Source: Omphalotus guepiniiformis
Lineage: Eukaryota > Basidiomycota > Agaricomycetes > Agaricales > Omphalotaceae
DNA length: 64,000 bases
Direction of reading: 5' to 3'
Assembly (NCBI GenBank): GCA_028554645.1
Contig: JAQOOI010000070.1
Location: forward strand, 310,001-374,000
A program made the translations under genes and the position numbers. This document shows, piece by piece, positions 1-10,080 of this stretch (position 1 is its first letter; each line of letters begins with the position of its first letter). The notes beneath the pieces are model-generated. The model had not been told where the DNA came from. It ran no database searches and saw only the letters and a list, made by a program, of their open reading frames with translations.

Positions 1-2255
1 CAGCTGGCTCTGATGGGCCAGTTGCTGTTGATCAGGCATGTAGTGTCAGATCCAGGTGCCTGCTCTGGCAGTGCTGCTGAGCATGCTCGAGGTCCAGGTT
101 CACACCTTACGCTCCTGGTAGCGTGAGTTGCTGTTGATCAGGTATTATTGCCAGATCCAGGCTCTGTCAAGAATGGAGCTGACACCTAGGTCCTAATTGA
201 TTGGGGGGGAGGGCGGAAGGGTACCCAGGCACTGCAGGCGTCTCTCAATGCCGACACGCTGAGGTCTTGCCAGGTGTCAGGCCCTGATGTAATGTCAACT
301 AGGATCAACGGCCAAACAGTGAAGGTGGCAAAGCAGGTGAGCACGTCCAACCACACTTAACCTACTGTCCTCACCTGCAACATTATAGACAATGTTGACG
401 CACCCGCACTCACGTCATTGAGGAAACCGGCTAGAGGTGCAATCTCATGTCACCTTTAGGCTCGGAAACACCTAGAATCACAGGGCCCAGTTAGTAAGTC
501 TTACCAACACCTCGAACGGCAGAGTTGTGGTTAACACCCGTATAAAGTTCCAGCTCTGGCTTTGTCTGTGATACGGCGATAGCAGTGGTGGGCGCATGTT
601 ACGCAGCAAGACGATGGAGTAATGGGCATGGCAGATTGCGGGCACACTATGGCTATGAGCATCACAATATCACTTGGCCAAGGCTCAGGGAGTGATAACT
701 CATCCTCGAGGTACGTTGTCCCCATTGCGACCAAAACACCGTTGACTGAGAGTCAAACAGCCAAAACTGTGTTTATCACTATCCCTGCAAAACTGCGTTA
801 AGGGACTCGGGCGTGTCTTTGGCTTGCCGGAGCGTAGCACTGGCCAAGGCCGATGCTCAACATTACTTGCTCAAGGTATGTTGGACGGTCTTTGAGAATG
901 CAACGCTTGTCTGATTTCAAACCAGTGCAGGCTAACGAGACCAGCATATATAAGGTGGATGGAATGTTTTTCGGTGTCGTACAAGTGGATGTCGGATGCA
1001 ACATAGACCTACAAGATCCTTGGGACACAGCCAAGCTATCTTGGAGAGTGCCTTGCTGGCCTCTTTCCCGCCGAGGTCCTAGACGCCAACACCACCCACC
1101 CTAATTGGTCCTGGAGCAACCCCCACACAACCCATCCACTATAGACCACAACCTCCCGCAACCTCCTACCATCACCACCTCTGTATGTCTGCCTCTCCGA
1201 AGGCCATCATCACCGGATGAGCTGCTGGTCTCCGCAGGGCAACAGACGGTATATCGAGTAGTCTATGTGAGCCTTTGGGCGTGCTCCTTTGAGACGGTGG
1301 CTGCAAACCAAAAACTAGGGTTCACAGCCCACCAAAGGCGCCAGTGCGTAGCCCGGTCGGGTGATGCACCTGACAACGGAAATCCTGGGTGGCCTTCACT
1401 GGTCCAAGTGTGATTTGGAGGTCGCTTCATTGCTGGATGCAGACATAGAGTTGGACATGAGCGCTTGCTGGATCTTATATAGTTCTTGATTGAGGGTGGA
1501 ATCTTGTTTCATTAAAGAACGGAACCATACAGTGTCGTAAAGGGTGTTATCACATTGAGACCTTTCGTTTGAACTGATATCCATAGACTGAGACAGACAG
1601 TGTAACCGCTCTCGTTCGTTCCTGGAGATCCAGTGTTTGATGTTCGGGAAGAATTTAAGAATCTCTTGGAAGAAAACTCATCCTCTATCTAATGCAGCTG
1701 CACCTCAACCTCATAGGGTGGTTTTCATGAGACACTTACCTTCACGGCCCCAGACTGAGAGATTAATGCCCCTGGGTAACATGTGCTCCGACACGTGCCC
1801 CAAGTACATTCAATCCAAAGTGGGGCATGGCACGTTTTTTTTCTCAAACACTTTCCCAACCTCACTGCCCTCAGCGATGCTGAAACTCATACTTTTTACC
1901 CTGCTATGTTTGCGTCTTTTCCGTGAACTTGCCTATCAAAATGTGGCCTGTAAGCTCCACATGTTCTTGCTTAGTTTTGTGGACTCACTTCGCCCTGCCT
2001 CACGCAGATACAGAAAATTTGCCCACAACGGTCCACAATAGTACCCCATCAAAAACCACCTACGGGTTAGGAGGCAAGTTATCTAGTCATGCTTCAATAT
2101 CCAGGAACTCATCATGCTTGCAACTCAGCTCTTCTTTGTCCATCCGTTCTTTCCCAGAACACAAGTCTACTCGGTGATGGTAGTCTGGCTGGTGAGCACT
2201 ATCTCCCTGGCCGATTATTTGTGTTGACCTTGATCAAACAGAAAGTGAAACAGGC
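1..2255. other. Unassigned left flank
   Basis: I see no recognisable coding region. Open frames here are short and show no domain, intron pattern or relation to the rest of the window. The first 180 bases carry an imperfect duplication: the string GTTGCTGTTGATCAGG occurs near 23 and again near 127, each followed by a related CAGATCCAGG. The segment lies upstream of the Helitron-type gene and may be degenerate transposon or intergenic DNA. Confidence 0.4.
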
Positions 2256-3730
2256 TTGTTATATCATCTGGTAGCAGGGTCTAGTGCAATACCATGGTGT
2301 AGGAAGCATAGAAAGGCTACATCTACTTCTTCACCATATCCTGCCGTTACTGGTTTGTCTGTGATTGCAGACTGCCAGTGGCGTGATGCCTGTTCCAAAG
2401 GCAGCCTCGAAAAGAGAATGACCTCTCGTGGGTTCTTCATTAGTGATTCCCTTGCACCGCGTCCTCTGCGACGTATGCCATACATGTTTTATGCACGCTA
2501 TTCAATTTCATTGGCTCGCTTATCTTGCGCACAACTCGGCCTGTCTACGTCAAAAAGCCTGCCATCAGTTGTTTACCTCACCTTAGTCTCTTTTGCAAGG
2601 TGGTCTGAACCAGGCCTTTCCTACCACGGGATATGCTTTGAACAACATCTCTGGTCTAGCTTTTGCTCAATAGCCGTTAAAATTTGGCAACTTCTTCAAC
2701 AGTTTGGCTCACTGTTCTCTGAATCGCGGTATGGTGAAATCTGCTGGTCTTATGTTCCACCTGTTACTGTTCAGACACGTGTACGGCTACTCTCCGTTCT
2801 TATAACCAGAGGCTCTATGCGCAAGATAGACTTTTGGGTCAGGCTGCGGAAATTCGCACCTAGCCGGTTTGAAGCGATCAATAAAGCTGATGATATGCTA
2901 GCCCGCCTCAAACGTCGTGGTGTCTTCCGCAAGCCTTTGAGTTACGCCAACTATATCCAGGTGCTAATGACTGCTGATTATCCACCGTCCATTGCTTCTT
3001 GTCTGCTGTACCGTAATTTCGCCAGCACTTGCCACGTCTTCTCTATGCTAGGTCAAGCTTTTATGACAGCAGTTCGTAGGCAGTTGTGGTTTCCATGTCC
3101 TAGAGGGACTTTTCGGCCCCTGGTACCTGGTCGTGTCCGGTCCTGCAATGTACATATGTTTCTAAAGAGACATGTCTTCAATAGGCACCCCATGTATAAG
3201 GTTCGTATACGCCATGCTTTGCGGGCATGGGCCCTGCTCAAAGCTTATCACCACAATGCTACGCGTGCGTTCAGCGGCATGCATGGCACTGCAGGCGCCA
3301 CTTCTGACAGCAAAGCAGGTGGCAGCAGTTCTAAAGTCTGTGGTAGCAAACAACACACCAAGGTGACGAACCAACAACGCGGAGGGTACTCACGCCCTGT
3401 TCTACCCTATGATTTATTTTGTGACCACATAGTTCACGGCCAGCGGCTTTTAAACACAGACTACTTAAGCTATTCCTTCACCTTCACCGCTCATGTTGGA
3501 CAAGAAAAGGTTGAAAGTTATTCTATCAAGAACCATATCATTACTCAGGTGCCCTTGCTTTCCCTTGTACCAGCTCTCTCCCTAACGGATGCGCGCCAGG
3601 TTGCAGCCATCCATGCCTTTAAACGTCGACGTGCTTCATGCTCAGATATCATGGAATACTTAAAGGCACATTCATGCTCCAGCTCTTGTTTATCAACATA
3701 CACAATTATCAATATTCAGCTCTCCAAGAA
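2256..3730 (+). pseudogene. Helitron-type protein, N-terminal part (frame 1 of 2)
   Basis: This long open frame has no clear start; the frame opens with TTG and no preferred ATG. Its last third, around the residues PLLSLVPALSLTDARQVAAI and KAHSCSSSC, resembles the poorly characterised region that precedes the cysteine-rich DUF6570-like domain in agaricomycete Helitron helicase proteins. That is recognition from memory, not a search. The middle is rich in basic residues and shows no catalytic motif. The protein continues in another frame near 3720, so an indel between about 3700 and 3740 breaks the gene. It is likely an inactive Helitron copy. The upstream two thirds could also be non-coding. 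Confidence 0.45.
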
Positions 3731-4073
3731 TGCAAAAAGAAAGAAAAACGATCAGCTGAGCAACAATTGGAGCCTTGGAATAACACAGCTTTTCCTTTTC
3801 CGCCTGATCCATTGGATCCTTCACTAACACACAAGGTTGTTAGTGCTGCTTGTGCGAAAATGGAGCAGGATAAAATAGAAGAAGCTGGATGTGCGGTCTG
3901 TGGTCAACTCACTCCTCGGTTTGCGCTATCCAGACTTAAATCGGTGGCAGGTCATTTAGATCTATTGTGTGTGGAAGGCGTAACCCGTTTGCCCAGGCAA
4001 TTGACCAAACAGCCTATCAAGGAAATGTCATCTCCTGTTATTGACCGCCAATGCGACCAGATATGCAATACGT
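3720..4073 (+). pseudogene. Helitron-type protein, DUF6570-like cysteine-rich segment, interrupted by element A
   Basis: The frame reads QECKKKEKRS, then a Pro-rich stretch, then MEQDKIEEAGCAVCGQLTP, a run containing GVTRLPRQ, and finally VIDRQCDQICNT. This order (CAVCG, GVTR, a P-I-x-E and DxxCxxIC) is what I know from the conserved domain before the Rep region of fungal Helitron helicases. The frame runs straight into the LTR of element A at 4074. The Rep (HUH) catalytic region that should follow is not found in this window, and the sequence after element A resumes only just before the helicase. The segment is therefore a broken gene. Confidence 0.65.
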
Positions 4074-5450
4074 TGATGAGAATGAATCGGGGAAATGAAC
4101 TGCTAAAGGGCTAATGAACAAAAACCCAAAAACAACCAAAACAACCAAGTCACTCGAAAGGTGCGAGTCTGAGGGGGCGTTGTCGAAGGTTCCGCACGAC
4201 CAAACTTATGGCTTCTTTATTAGAACTTTATATCTTTATCACAAGAACTTTATAGCTGAGCTTTTAAAATGCACTAAGGCAAAAAGTAGCACAAGACGGT
4301 TTTGAACAAGACAGGTGTTCACTGCACAATCACAACCAATTGACCACAAGATCAAACAACCAATTCCAATAACACAACCAGTTCAATTCAACCAACAATG
4401 ATCTTTATACAATATCGCAATAAACACCGGACTATAAACAGACCAGGGCAACTTTATGTTTTTGGTAGGATTTCCCTTCACAGGCACGATTCACGTTATA
4501 AAGACGATCCCCAGTGACCCTGTGACTCTATGGTACTCTCCTGGATTTTCTCTCTCCAGGTTACTGCCCTTTTATACATACTGCCAGTCCAAAATTAATA
4601 AAAACGGAAATTATAGCTAAACTGTCCTGTTTTATATATATACCTATATCCGGGTATGTAGGTTGTAAGTATCTGTGTCAAGTATGTCCATTATTACTTG
4701 TATAGATCTATTTTATGAGGCAAAACCTCAAAAATGCGTTTTAATTCCATTATTTTTATTATAGGCAATATTCAGCCCCTTTATTTCATTTTTACGGATT
4801 TCCTTGACATTTCTCGGGCATCCGGGTTCCATAGGATTAATCACCTGATAGAAATTATACCCCTCAAAGTATCACATTGTTTCGTTAAAGGAACTCCTTC
4901 AATTCAGTAGTATTCCGAGAAATTTTACTGATCGAGTTTTTACACCTCCTAACCGGTTTCTTGTCAAGCAATTTTCACCGGACAATTAATCGAAGCAAAT
5001 TTCCTCGATCAACTTTTGTTCCTGGCGATTAATTAAGGAGTAAATACCCCAAAACTATTCTAGATCCATTATTTCGACTCTATTTCGCGTTCCATCCATT
5101 TTTAGTTTCCGCCGGGTTTTTATTCTTTATTGACCGGAGGAAGATGTTCCCCTAATAGTTATATGATGCAATTGACGTTGTGATGTCAGAGTTCTCGTTA
5201 CGAGATTGGGTGAGTCTGATTCAACAGTGGATGGCTATTGAACAATTCTCTACATCACAACTGTACTGACTAGCCTAGAACCTTGATACACATGTTGTAC
5301 CGTAGGTAATAGAACATGCTTTATTACTCAAATCACAACACATTTTGATTGACAAGGCGGGCACCTTTCAACCCTCTAATACCTCACTGCAAATGCCTAA
5401 AATGATTAATCACCTGGCTTTTAATGCAGATGCCGAAAATCGGCGCATCA
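4074..5450 (-). repeat. 3' LTR of element A
   Basis: A direct repeat of 17398-18774 with the same 1377 bp length and TG...CA ends in element orientation. On the plus strand it starts TGATGAGAATG and ends CGGCGCATCA. It contains a TATAAAAG-type promoter box on the minus strand near 4568-4577. Any small open frames here (for example 4114-4305) are LTR sequence, since the same frame recurs in the solo LTR in element D. Confidence 0.95.
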
Positions 5451-5487
5451 TCTCCCCCAAACTAAAATCTTGACCGTCCCCGGTCAA
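5451..5487 (-). promoter_or_regulatory. 3' polypurine tract plus inverted repeat (element A)
   Basis: On the minus strand the run GTTTGGGGGAGA directly abuts the 3' LTR and is the plus-strand primer (PPT). Just upstream in sense direction is the perfect 7-bp inverted repeat TTGACCG/CGGTCAA (5470-5476 and 5481-5487) with a TCCC loop (GGGA on the sense strand). The same arrangement recurs in the middle of the element and in elements B, C and D. On the plus strand it lies upstream of antisense gene 1. Confidence 0.85.
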
Positions 5488-6003
5488 TTCTTCAGCCAAT
5501 CTACTGACTTTTATTTTATAGTACAGCAGTTGTTAAGAGTTCAATAACATTATTCATCCGGTCAATATTCCATTATTCAAACACCGGATCGAAAGCCGCT
5601 ATGGCACGATCACGTGACTTTTTGCCGAACTGCCGGAACTGAATACAAACAGCTTTGGCCTCACGAACTCAGAAGTGTGTTTTCCTAACTCGTTCATTTT
5701 AAAGTTTTTCTGGAATATCGGCCCTCAACACGAGCTGTTTCCCATCATAGGTGAGTCATTATTACCTTATACGTTGTCATGTCTTTTATTCACATCTTTT
5801 TGCTTTTCACGCCCGTCACTTCATTATATATGGGCTCAACTTCGCTTTTTCTTTCTTCCTATGATTCCTCTCCCTCCGACTCTCAAAATTTACAGAGCGA
5901 GCCGGAACTTCGTTCTTTCTCTTCTGACTTGTATTCTACTTCTTTTAATCGTTCTATTCTTCTTTTGTGTTGGCTTCATTCTCTCCCTTCTTCGTTTGCT
6001 CCA

Positions 6004-7912
6004 ATGGCTCCCAAACTACCAACAGACGACAAACGCGCGGTAGCAAAAAGACGGCCCCAACCGTCGAAGTAACAAGCTCTCGAAAACACGTCGCTAAATC
6101 GAAGAATCCTGTCCCTTCCTTCGAGCCAGTCTCTCTTCCCCTTGTTCGACACCATATGTTACAAAAGTCGTTAACAAAAATTCAGTCCCAACTTTCCGAA
6201 ATTTATATCGCCAACTTCGAATCTCCGGACTACGAGAACGATTATCCCAGTGCCCGTGTCCTGGAGGCTCTAACATACGCATACCTCGACTGGGTAAGAC
6301 ATTTTCTTTATTTTCTTTGTTCCTTATATTAATATTTTTATTTCTACCTTCTAGTCTCATTTCTTTGACGACTGGGCTAACGAGACGGATCTGCCTTATT
6401 ACGCCCGTTGCTTCTGGTGGTCTATTTCTCGTCTTGCTTGGTTACTTCGCGACAAGGAGTGTAAGGAGTACAAAGACTTCGAACCTCTCGTTATTCCAAA
6501 AGCGACTACGAAACGACTTCGCCAGCTGAAACTTTCGGTAGCTCCCTCATTATATTTCCCTTTTCTTTACTAATTCTCTTTATAGCCTTTTCCTCTTTCT
6601 CGACAATTACCGGACGTGGACTCTTACGACTTCAAGAACGAAGCCTCCTTCCAATTCGATTCCTTGCCTGAGTTTTCCGCTCCTCTCGATACTGAAACAT
6701 CTTCAGTTGCGCCTCCTGTGAAGGTTCTTACTGAAAATCCGCCGGTCGAGGATGAATACTCGCCTTCTTCCACCGACTCCGACGATTCCGAGCAGCTAGA
6801 CGAGCTCGCTTCCCCTCCTAAAAAGAAGGCGAAACGCGACCCTTCTCCTTCTACTTCCAAGATCGTCACGCGTTCTGCAACTAGGAAACCCGAGTCGGTT
6901 GCTCCTGCTCGCGGTCGTGGTAGACCCAAGAAGATTAAACCCGAGGTCCGTATTCTTTTTACTGCTCTTATTTTCCTTTTATTTATTTCATCTTTGTCTA
7001 GGCTACGGAAGCAAGTGCCGGTGAAGACGATGAAGTTGTCGACACTGTTACCGCCAATCCGTTCGAGATTACTTACGCTACTAACGCAGTAAGTATCGTT
7101 TCTTTCATCTTTCTTCCTTTTATTAACCTTTTAAAACAGCCTACTGGAAGCCGAAAATCGCTCACACGAGATTCACGTTTCGCCTCTGCCGCTGCCACTA
7201 TCCCTTTCCAATTCGTCGATCCCACCGGCTTGCGGCATAAATTCAAGGACCTCGTCTCTGTCAATCGGTCTCTCCAGGGTTACAGTCTCAACCCGATCTG
7301 CGCTGGCTGTTTAACCGGCAATTTGAGTCAACCGTGCGTCTGGCGCGGAGAGGATAATAAGTGCAGCGTCTGCGAGAAGTGGAAACGCCCATGTTTGTTC
7401 CAGTATTCCCTTGACAGCATGGCGAAGGTTCGGGACCTAGCATACCAAGAAGGGCGTCAACACCCTGCAGGTAAGTCCTCATCCTTTTCCTTTCATTATA
7501 TCTTTCTAATAACTTTCTAGTTATCAACTCGCACGTTTCCAATCTTCTACAGCTTCATACCGAGTTCGATAGTCTGGTTCGACAGTCGAATCAAGCACGC
7601 GAGTCTGCCAAACGGCTTAGTTCGTTAATCCACACCGAGCAGCAGCGTCTTCGCGATGCTTGCATCGATGCTCGTAGCGTCCTTCGTTCTCTCGAACCTG
7701 ACGCCAACTTCCTTGCGAACAAGACTCAGATGGAGCTATTGGCTGCCGCGCTCGGTTGGAAGGTTGACGACTTCCGTCTTCGCAGCGCCGTCGACGTCAA
7801 CGACCAAGGAGAACCGATCGCAGTGGATCAAGCGTACCTTGATAAGGCCAAAGAAAACGCTAATCAAAGTGCAGGCGTTGGGGAATCTGAGGAGGTAAGT
7901 CCAGAAGCTTAG
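6004..7912 (+). CDS. Antisense gene 1 of element A: zinc-cluster, AT-hook protein (spliced)
   Basis: I predict six exons: about 6004-6293, 6355-6537, 6586-6945, 7002-7088, 7140-7470 and 7521-7912, separated by short introns with GT/AG ends. The product has an N-terminal Trp-rich segment, an acidic Ser-rich stretch, the nuclear-type basic run PPKKKAKR and an AT-hook core GRGRPKK near 6910-6935. A six-cysteine cluster (C-x2-C-x8-C-x9-C-x2-C-x5-C) starts with ICAGC at about 7300. A Gln/Arg-rich likely coiled segment follows, and then ALGW at about 7749. Genes at the same place in B, C and D share the cluster. This suggests a nuclear DNA-binding protein (inference). The first exon is doubtful: the only good ATG (6004) is out of frame with downstream codons, so a small indel or a missed upstream exon is likely. 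Confidence 0.7.
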
Positions 7913-8402
7913 GCACTGGACTTTCTTCCTTCATTCATTATTTCGTGCCCCAGCGTCTTCTTTTGAATTACTTTCTTTACGCTTATCTCGACGGTCTCGT
8001 TTCTTTGTAGGTCGTGCTGCGTCGCATCGAACATTTATTTTACACCTTGTCATTACCTTATCGCTGCCTGTACCTAAGTTTAAGCTCTACCCATTGCTTG
8101 TAGACACTTAGTGTACAAAATTTATCATTTTTATTGTGTGCCTCTTCTTAATTATGAAGGATTTTACACCTTAAGACTCTAAGAAATCGAAATCACAGCT
8201 GACTTTCTAAAGTCCGGCTGAAATTCAAAATCGAAGGATTGTTACTCAGCGCTTAAATTCCATTTTAAGAAATGCCCACAACTTCGTTATTACATTCTTT
8301 TAGCTTTTATTATTCTTTTTATTCTTTATGTTTCTTTTAATTCGAAGGACGAATATACACCGGATAATAAATATATTGATAAGTTTTCCGGAACTTGTCA
8401 CC
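7913..8402. other. Spacer between antisense genes of element A
   Basis: An AT-rich non-coding interval. It holds a GTCCGGC at about 8212 and an ACCGGA at 8359-8364, copies of the CCGG-type motif recurrent in this element. The GAG/GTAAGT just before the gene 1 stop could be an alternative donor extending gene 1 into this region, but I see no conserved exon. Confidence 0.5.
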
Positions 8403-8440
8403 CTCTCCCCCAAACCAAAAATTTCAGCGCCCCCGCTGAA
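8403..8440 (-). promoter_or_regulatory. Central PPT plus inverted repeat (element A)
   Basis: This is a second copy of the 3' module. The minus strand reads GGTTTGGGGGAGAG (8403-8416), a PPT match, next to the 7-bp inverted repeat TTCAGCG/CGCTGAA (8423-8429 and 8434-8440) with a four-base C loop. It ends 166 nt before the gene 2 ATG and about 77 nt before its TATA box. It could be a central plus-strand primer, an upstream promoter element of gene 2, or both. Confidence 0.75.
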
Positions 8441-8517
8441 CATTATACCCCTAAGAGAATTTGAAGACGATTTTTCGACCTCAAAAATTTTCCGCCAGGT
8501 ACAATACATTTTTCAGC

Positions 8518-8525
8518 TATAAAAG
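8518..8525 (+). promoter_or_regulatory. TATA box of antisense gene 2 (element A)
   Basis: TATAAAAG lies 89 nt upstream of the predicted ATG. Gene 2 of elements B, C and D has an equivalent box at a similar distance, which supports it as the core promoter of an independent antisense transcript. Confidence 0.65.
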
Positions 8526-8606
8526 AACAAATGTAAGGATCGTAAATTGCATCGAACCAACATTCATTCGTTCTATAACTCGTTATCACAAGCTCTTACT
8601 TTCTCA

Positions 8607-9924
8607 ATGGCCCCTACTCCCTCTTTCATCAAAGAAGACTGGCTTGCTTTGCTGGAACTTCGTCGCGGCACCTTTGATCGTGCCCGTGCTCGTAACGTTC
8701 CTGATGGAGAGATGTTCCAATTCGCTAAGACACTTTGTGACTTCTTGGTACGTTATTTCATTTTTAATAATCGTCCGGCGTTTAATAATAATTCGAGTTT
8801 AAGGTTAAACCCCTCGATATGGCTACTACAGTTGCCGACGACGAACTCTTCAAGAAGTTTGAAGACAACGTCACTGCCCTGCAGGCGGTTATGGCGGCTC
8901 GTCCTCAAATGTCGCCTCTTCGTTCTGTAGCCGGACTTCAGAAACACCTTGACCGTATGGTTCAAGAACGTCTCAAGAATGCCGCTGCTGCTGCTGAAGC
9001 AGTTGCTAAGGCTAAGGAAGAAGGTAACAATCGGAAACGCAAGGTACGATTATCTACCGGACTTATATTCATTATCAAACTTTATTCCAGGGGAAGGAAA
9101 CTCCCAAGTCAAAGGCTGTTTGTGACGACGGCGACAATGTTGAAGTCATTATTACCCCTCCTCTCGACAAAACTGTCGCTGAAGCACTTGTAAGTAATTT
9201 CCACCCGGTAATTAATACTTTGTACTAACATTTTGGACACATTGTTCTTACAGATGACTGACGGTACCAAGGACTCTAGCAGTGCTAAAGAAGCTAGTGC
9301 CATCAAGAATCTTACTGTAAGTCACTCATTATTTTCAACCGGACCTATATTAAATCGTTACTAGTTCCGTAAAGCAGAACTTATCGCGAATCAACACGCC
9401 GTTGTAAGCATGCCATACTCAGCAGTTCCTGGATTGGATCAATCCTCTGGCGCGTACAGGAAGGCTAACCACTACATTTCGAAGGGCTTTGCGACATCCG
9501 GCCAAAAACGACTTAAGTTGGAAACAGCTGTTTCAAACCTTAGTGAAGAAACTGACTGTAAGTACACACTTAATAGTATTCAACATACATTCTGACATTA
9601 TTCTTTATAGTTGAGAAGGCCCTACGTGATATGGCTCACACCAGTGTTCTTAAGACACTCGCGTTCGTTCCATACTACGATTACGACCAGCTCACGCTCG
9701 AATCTCTTAAGGCTATACACAATTGCCTTCGTACGGAGTGTTCTACCCTCGCACACATCATTCAAACCAACGGTGCTCGTTATCGTGACATGCAGAAGCT
9801 AGCAGACAATCTTTCCTTAGTTATTAAGAAGAAGTCCATTAAAGGTAGTTCCGATGTGGATGGAGATGACTCCATGGACTCAGTAGACTCTACCTCTACC
9901 ACCGACATGACCACTGACGAGTAG
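8607..9924 (+). CDS. Antisense gene 2 of element A (spliced, conserved unknown)
   Basis: Six exons join in frame: 8607-8747, 8804-9043, 9091-9189, 9254-9316, 9365-9557 and 9611-9924, with introns of 47-64 nt. The protein begins MAPTPSFIKEDW. It has an Ala/Lys helical stretch and a basic RKRK at the second exon end. It then has a VPGLDQSS...YRKA region shared with gene 2 of element B, and a C-terminal segment (LTLESLKAIHNCLRTE...) shared with B and C. The acidic Ser/Asp tail ends at TAG. It converges on pol, whose stop lies 157 bp away. I know no family for it. Its exon 1 is 141 nt, exactly as in element D. The function is unknown, and the conservation across four elements argues for a real gene. 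Confidence 0.75.
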
Positions 9925-10080
9925 TTCCTTGGTACCACTTTATTTACAACGTTCTTTTTAAATGTCCGGCATATATTATATCTACCTAAACACTGTCCTT
10001 ACTATACCTTATGTTCATACTCAGAGTCGTGTAGTGACTAGATGACTTTGTAATGAAGGATACTAGTTGCAACTTCGAGT
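9925..10080. other. Convergent 3' ends of gene 2 and pol (element A)
   Basis: A 156-bp AT-rich spacer between the stop codons of antisense gene 2 and pol. It must contain the 3' end of the gene 2 transcript and be transcribed in the genomic sense transcript, so the two mRNAs probably overlap here. Confidence 0.6.

Noticed and set aside
1..2255. Possible host genes in the left flank
   Set aside because: The frames are short, lack domains and lack consistent splice signals, so I could not support any of them.
4114..4305. Small open frame with a Lys/Thr-rich start
   Set aside because: It lies inside the LTR of element A and recurs unchanged in the solo LTR at 57057-57248. It is LTR sequence, with no sign of being a gene.
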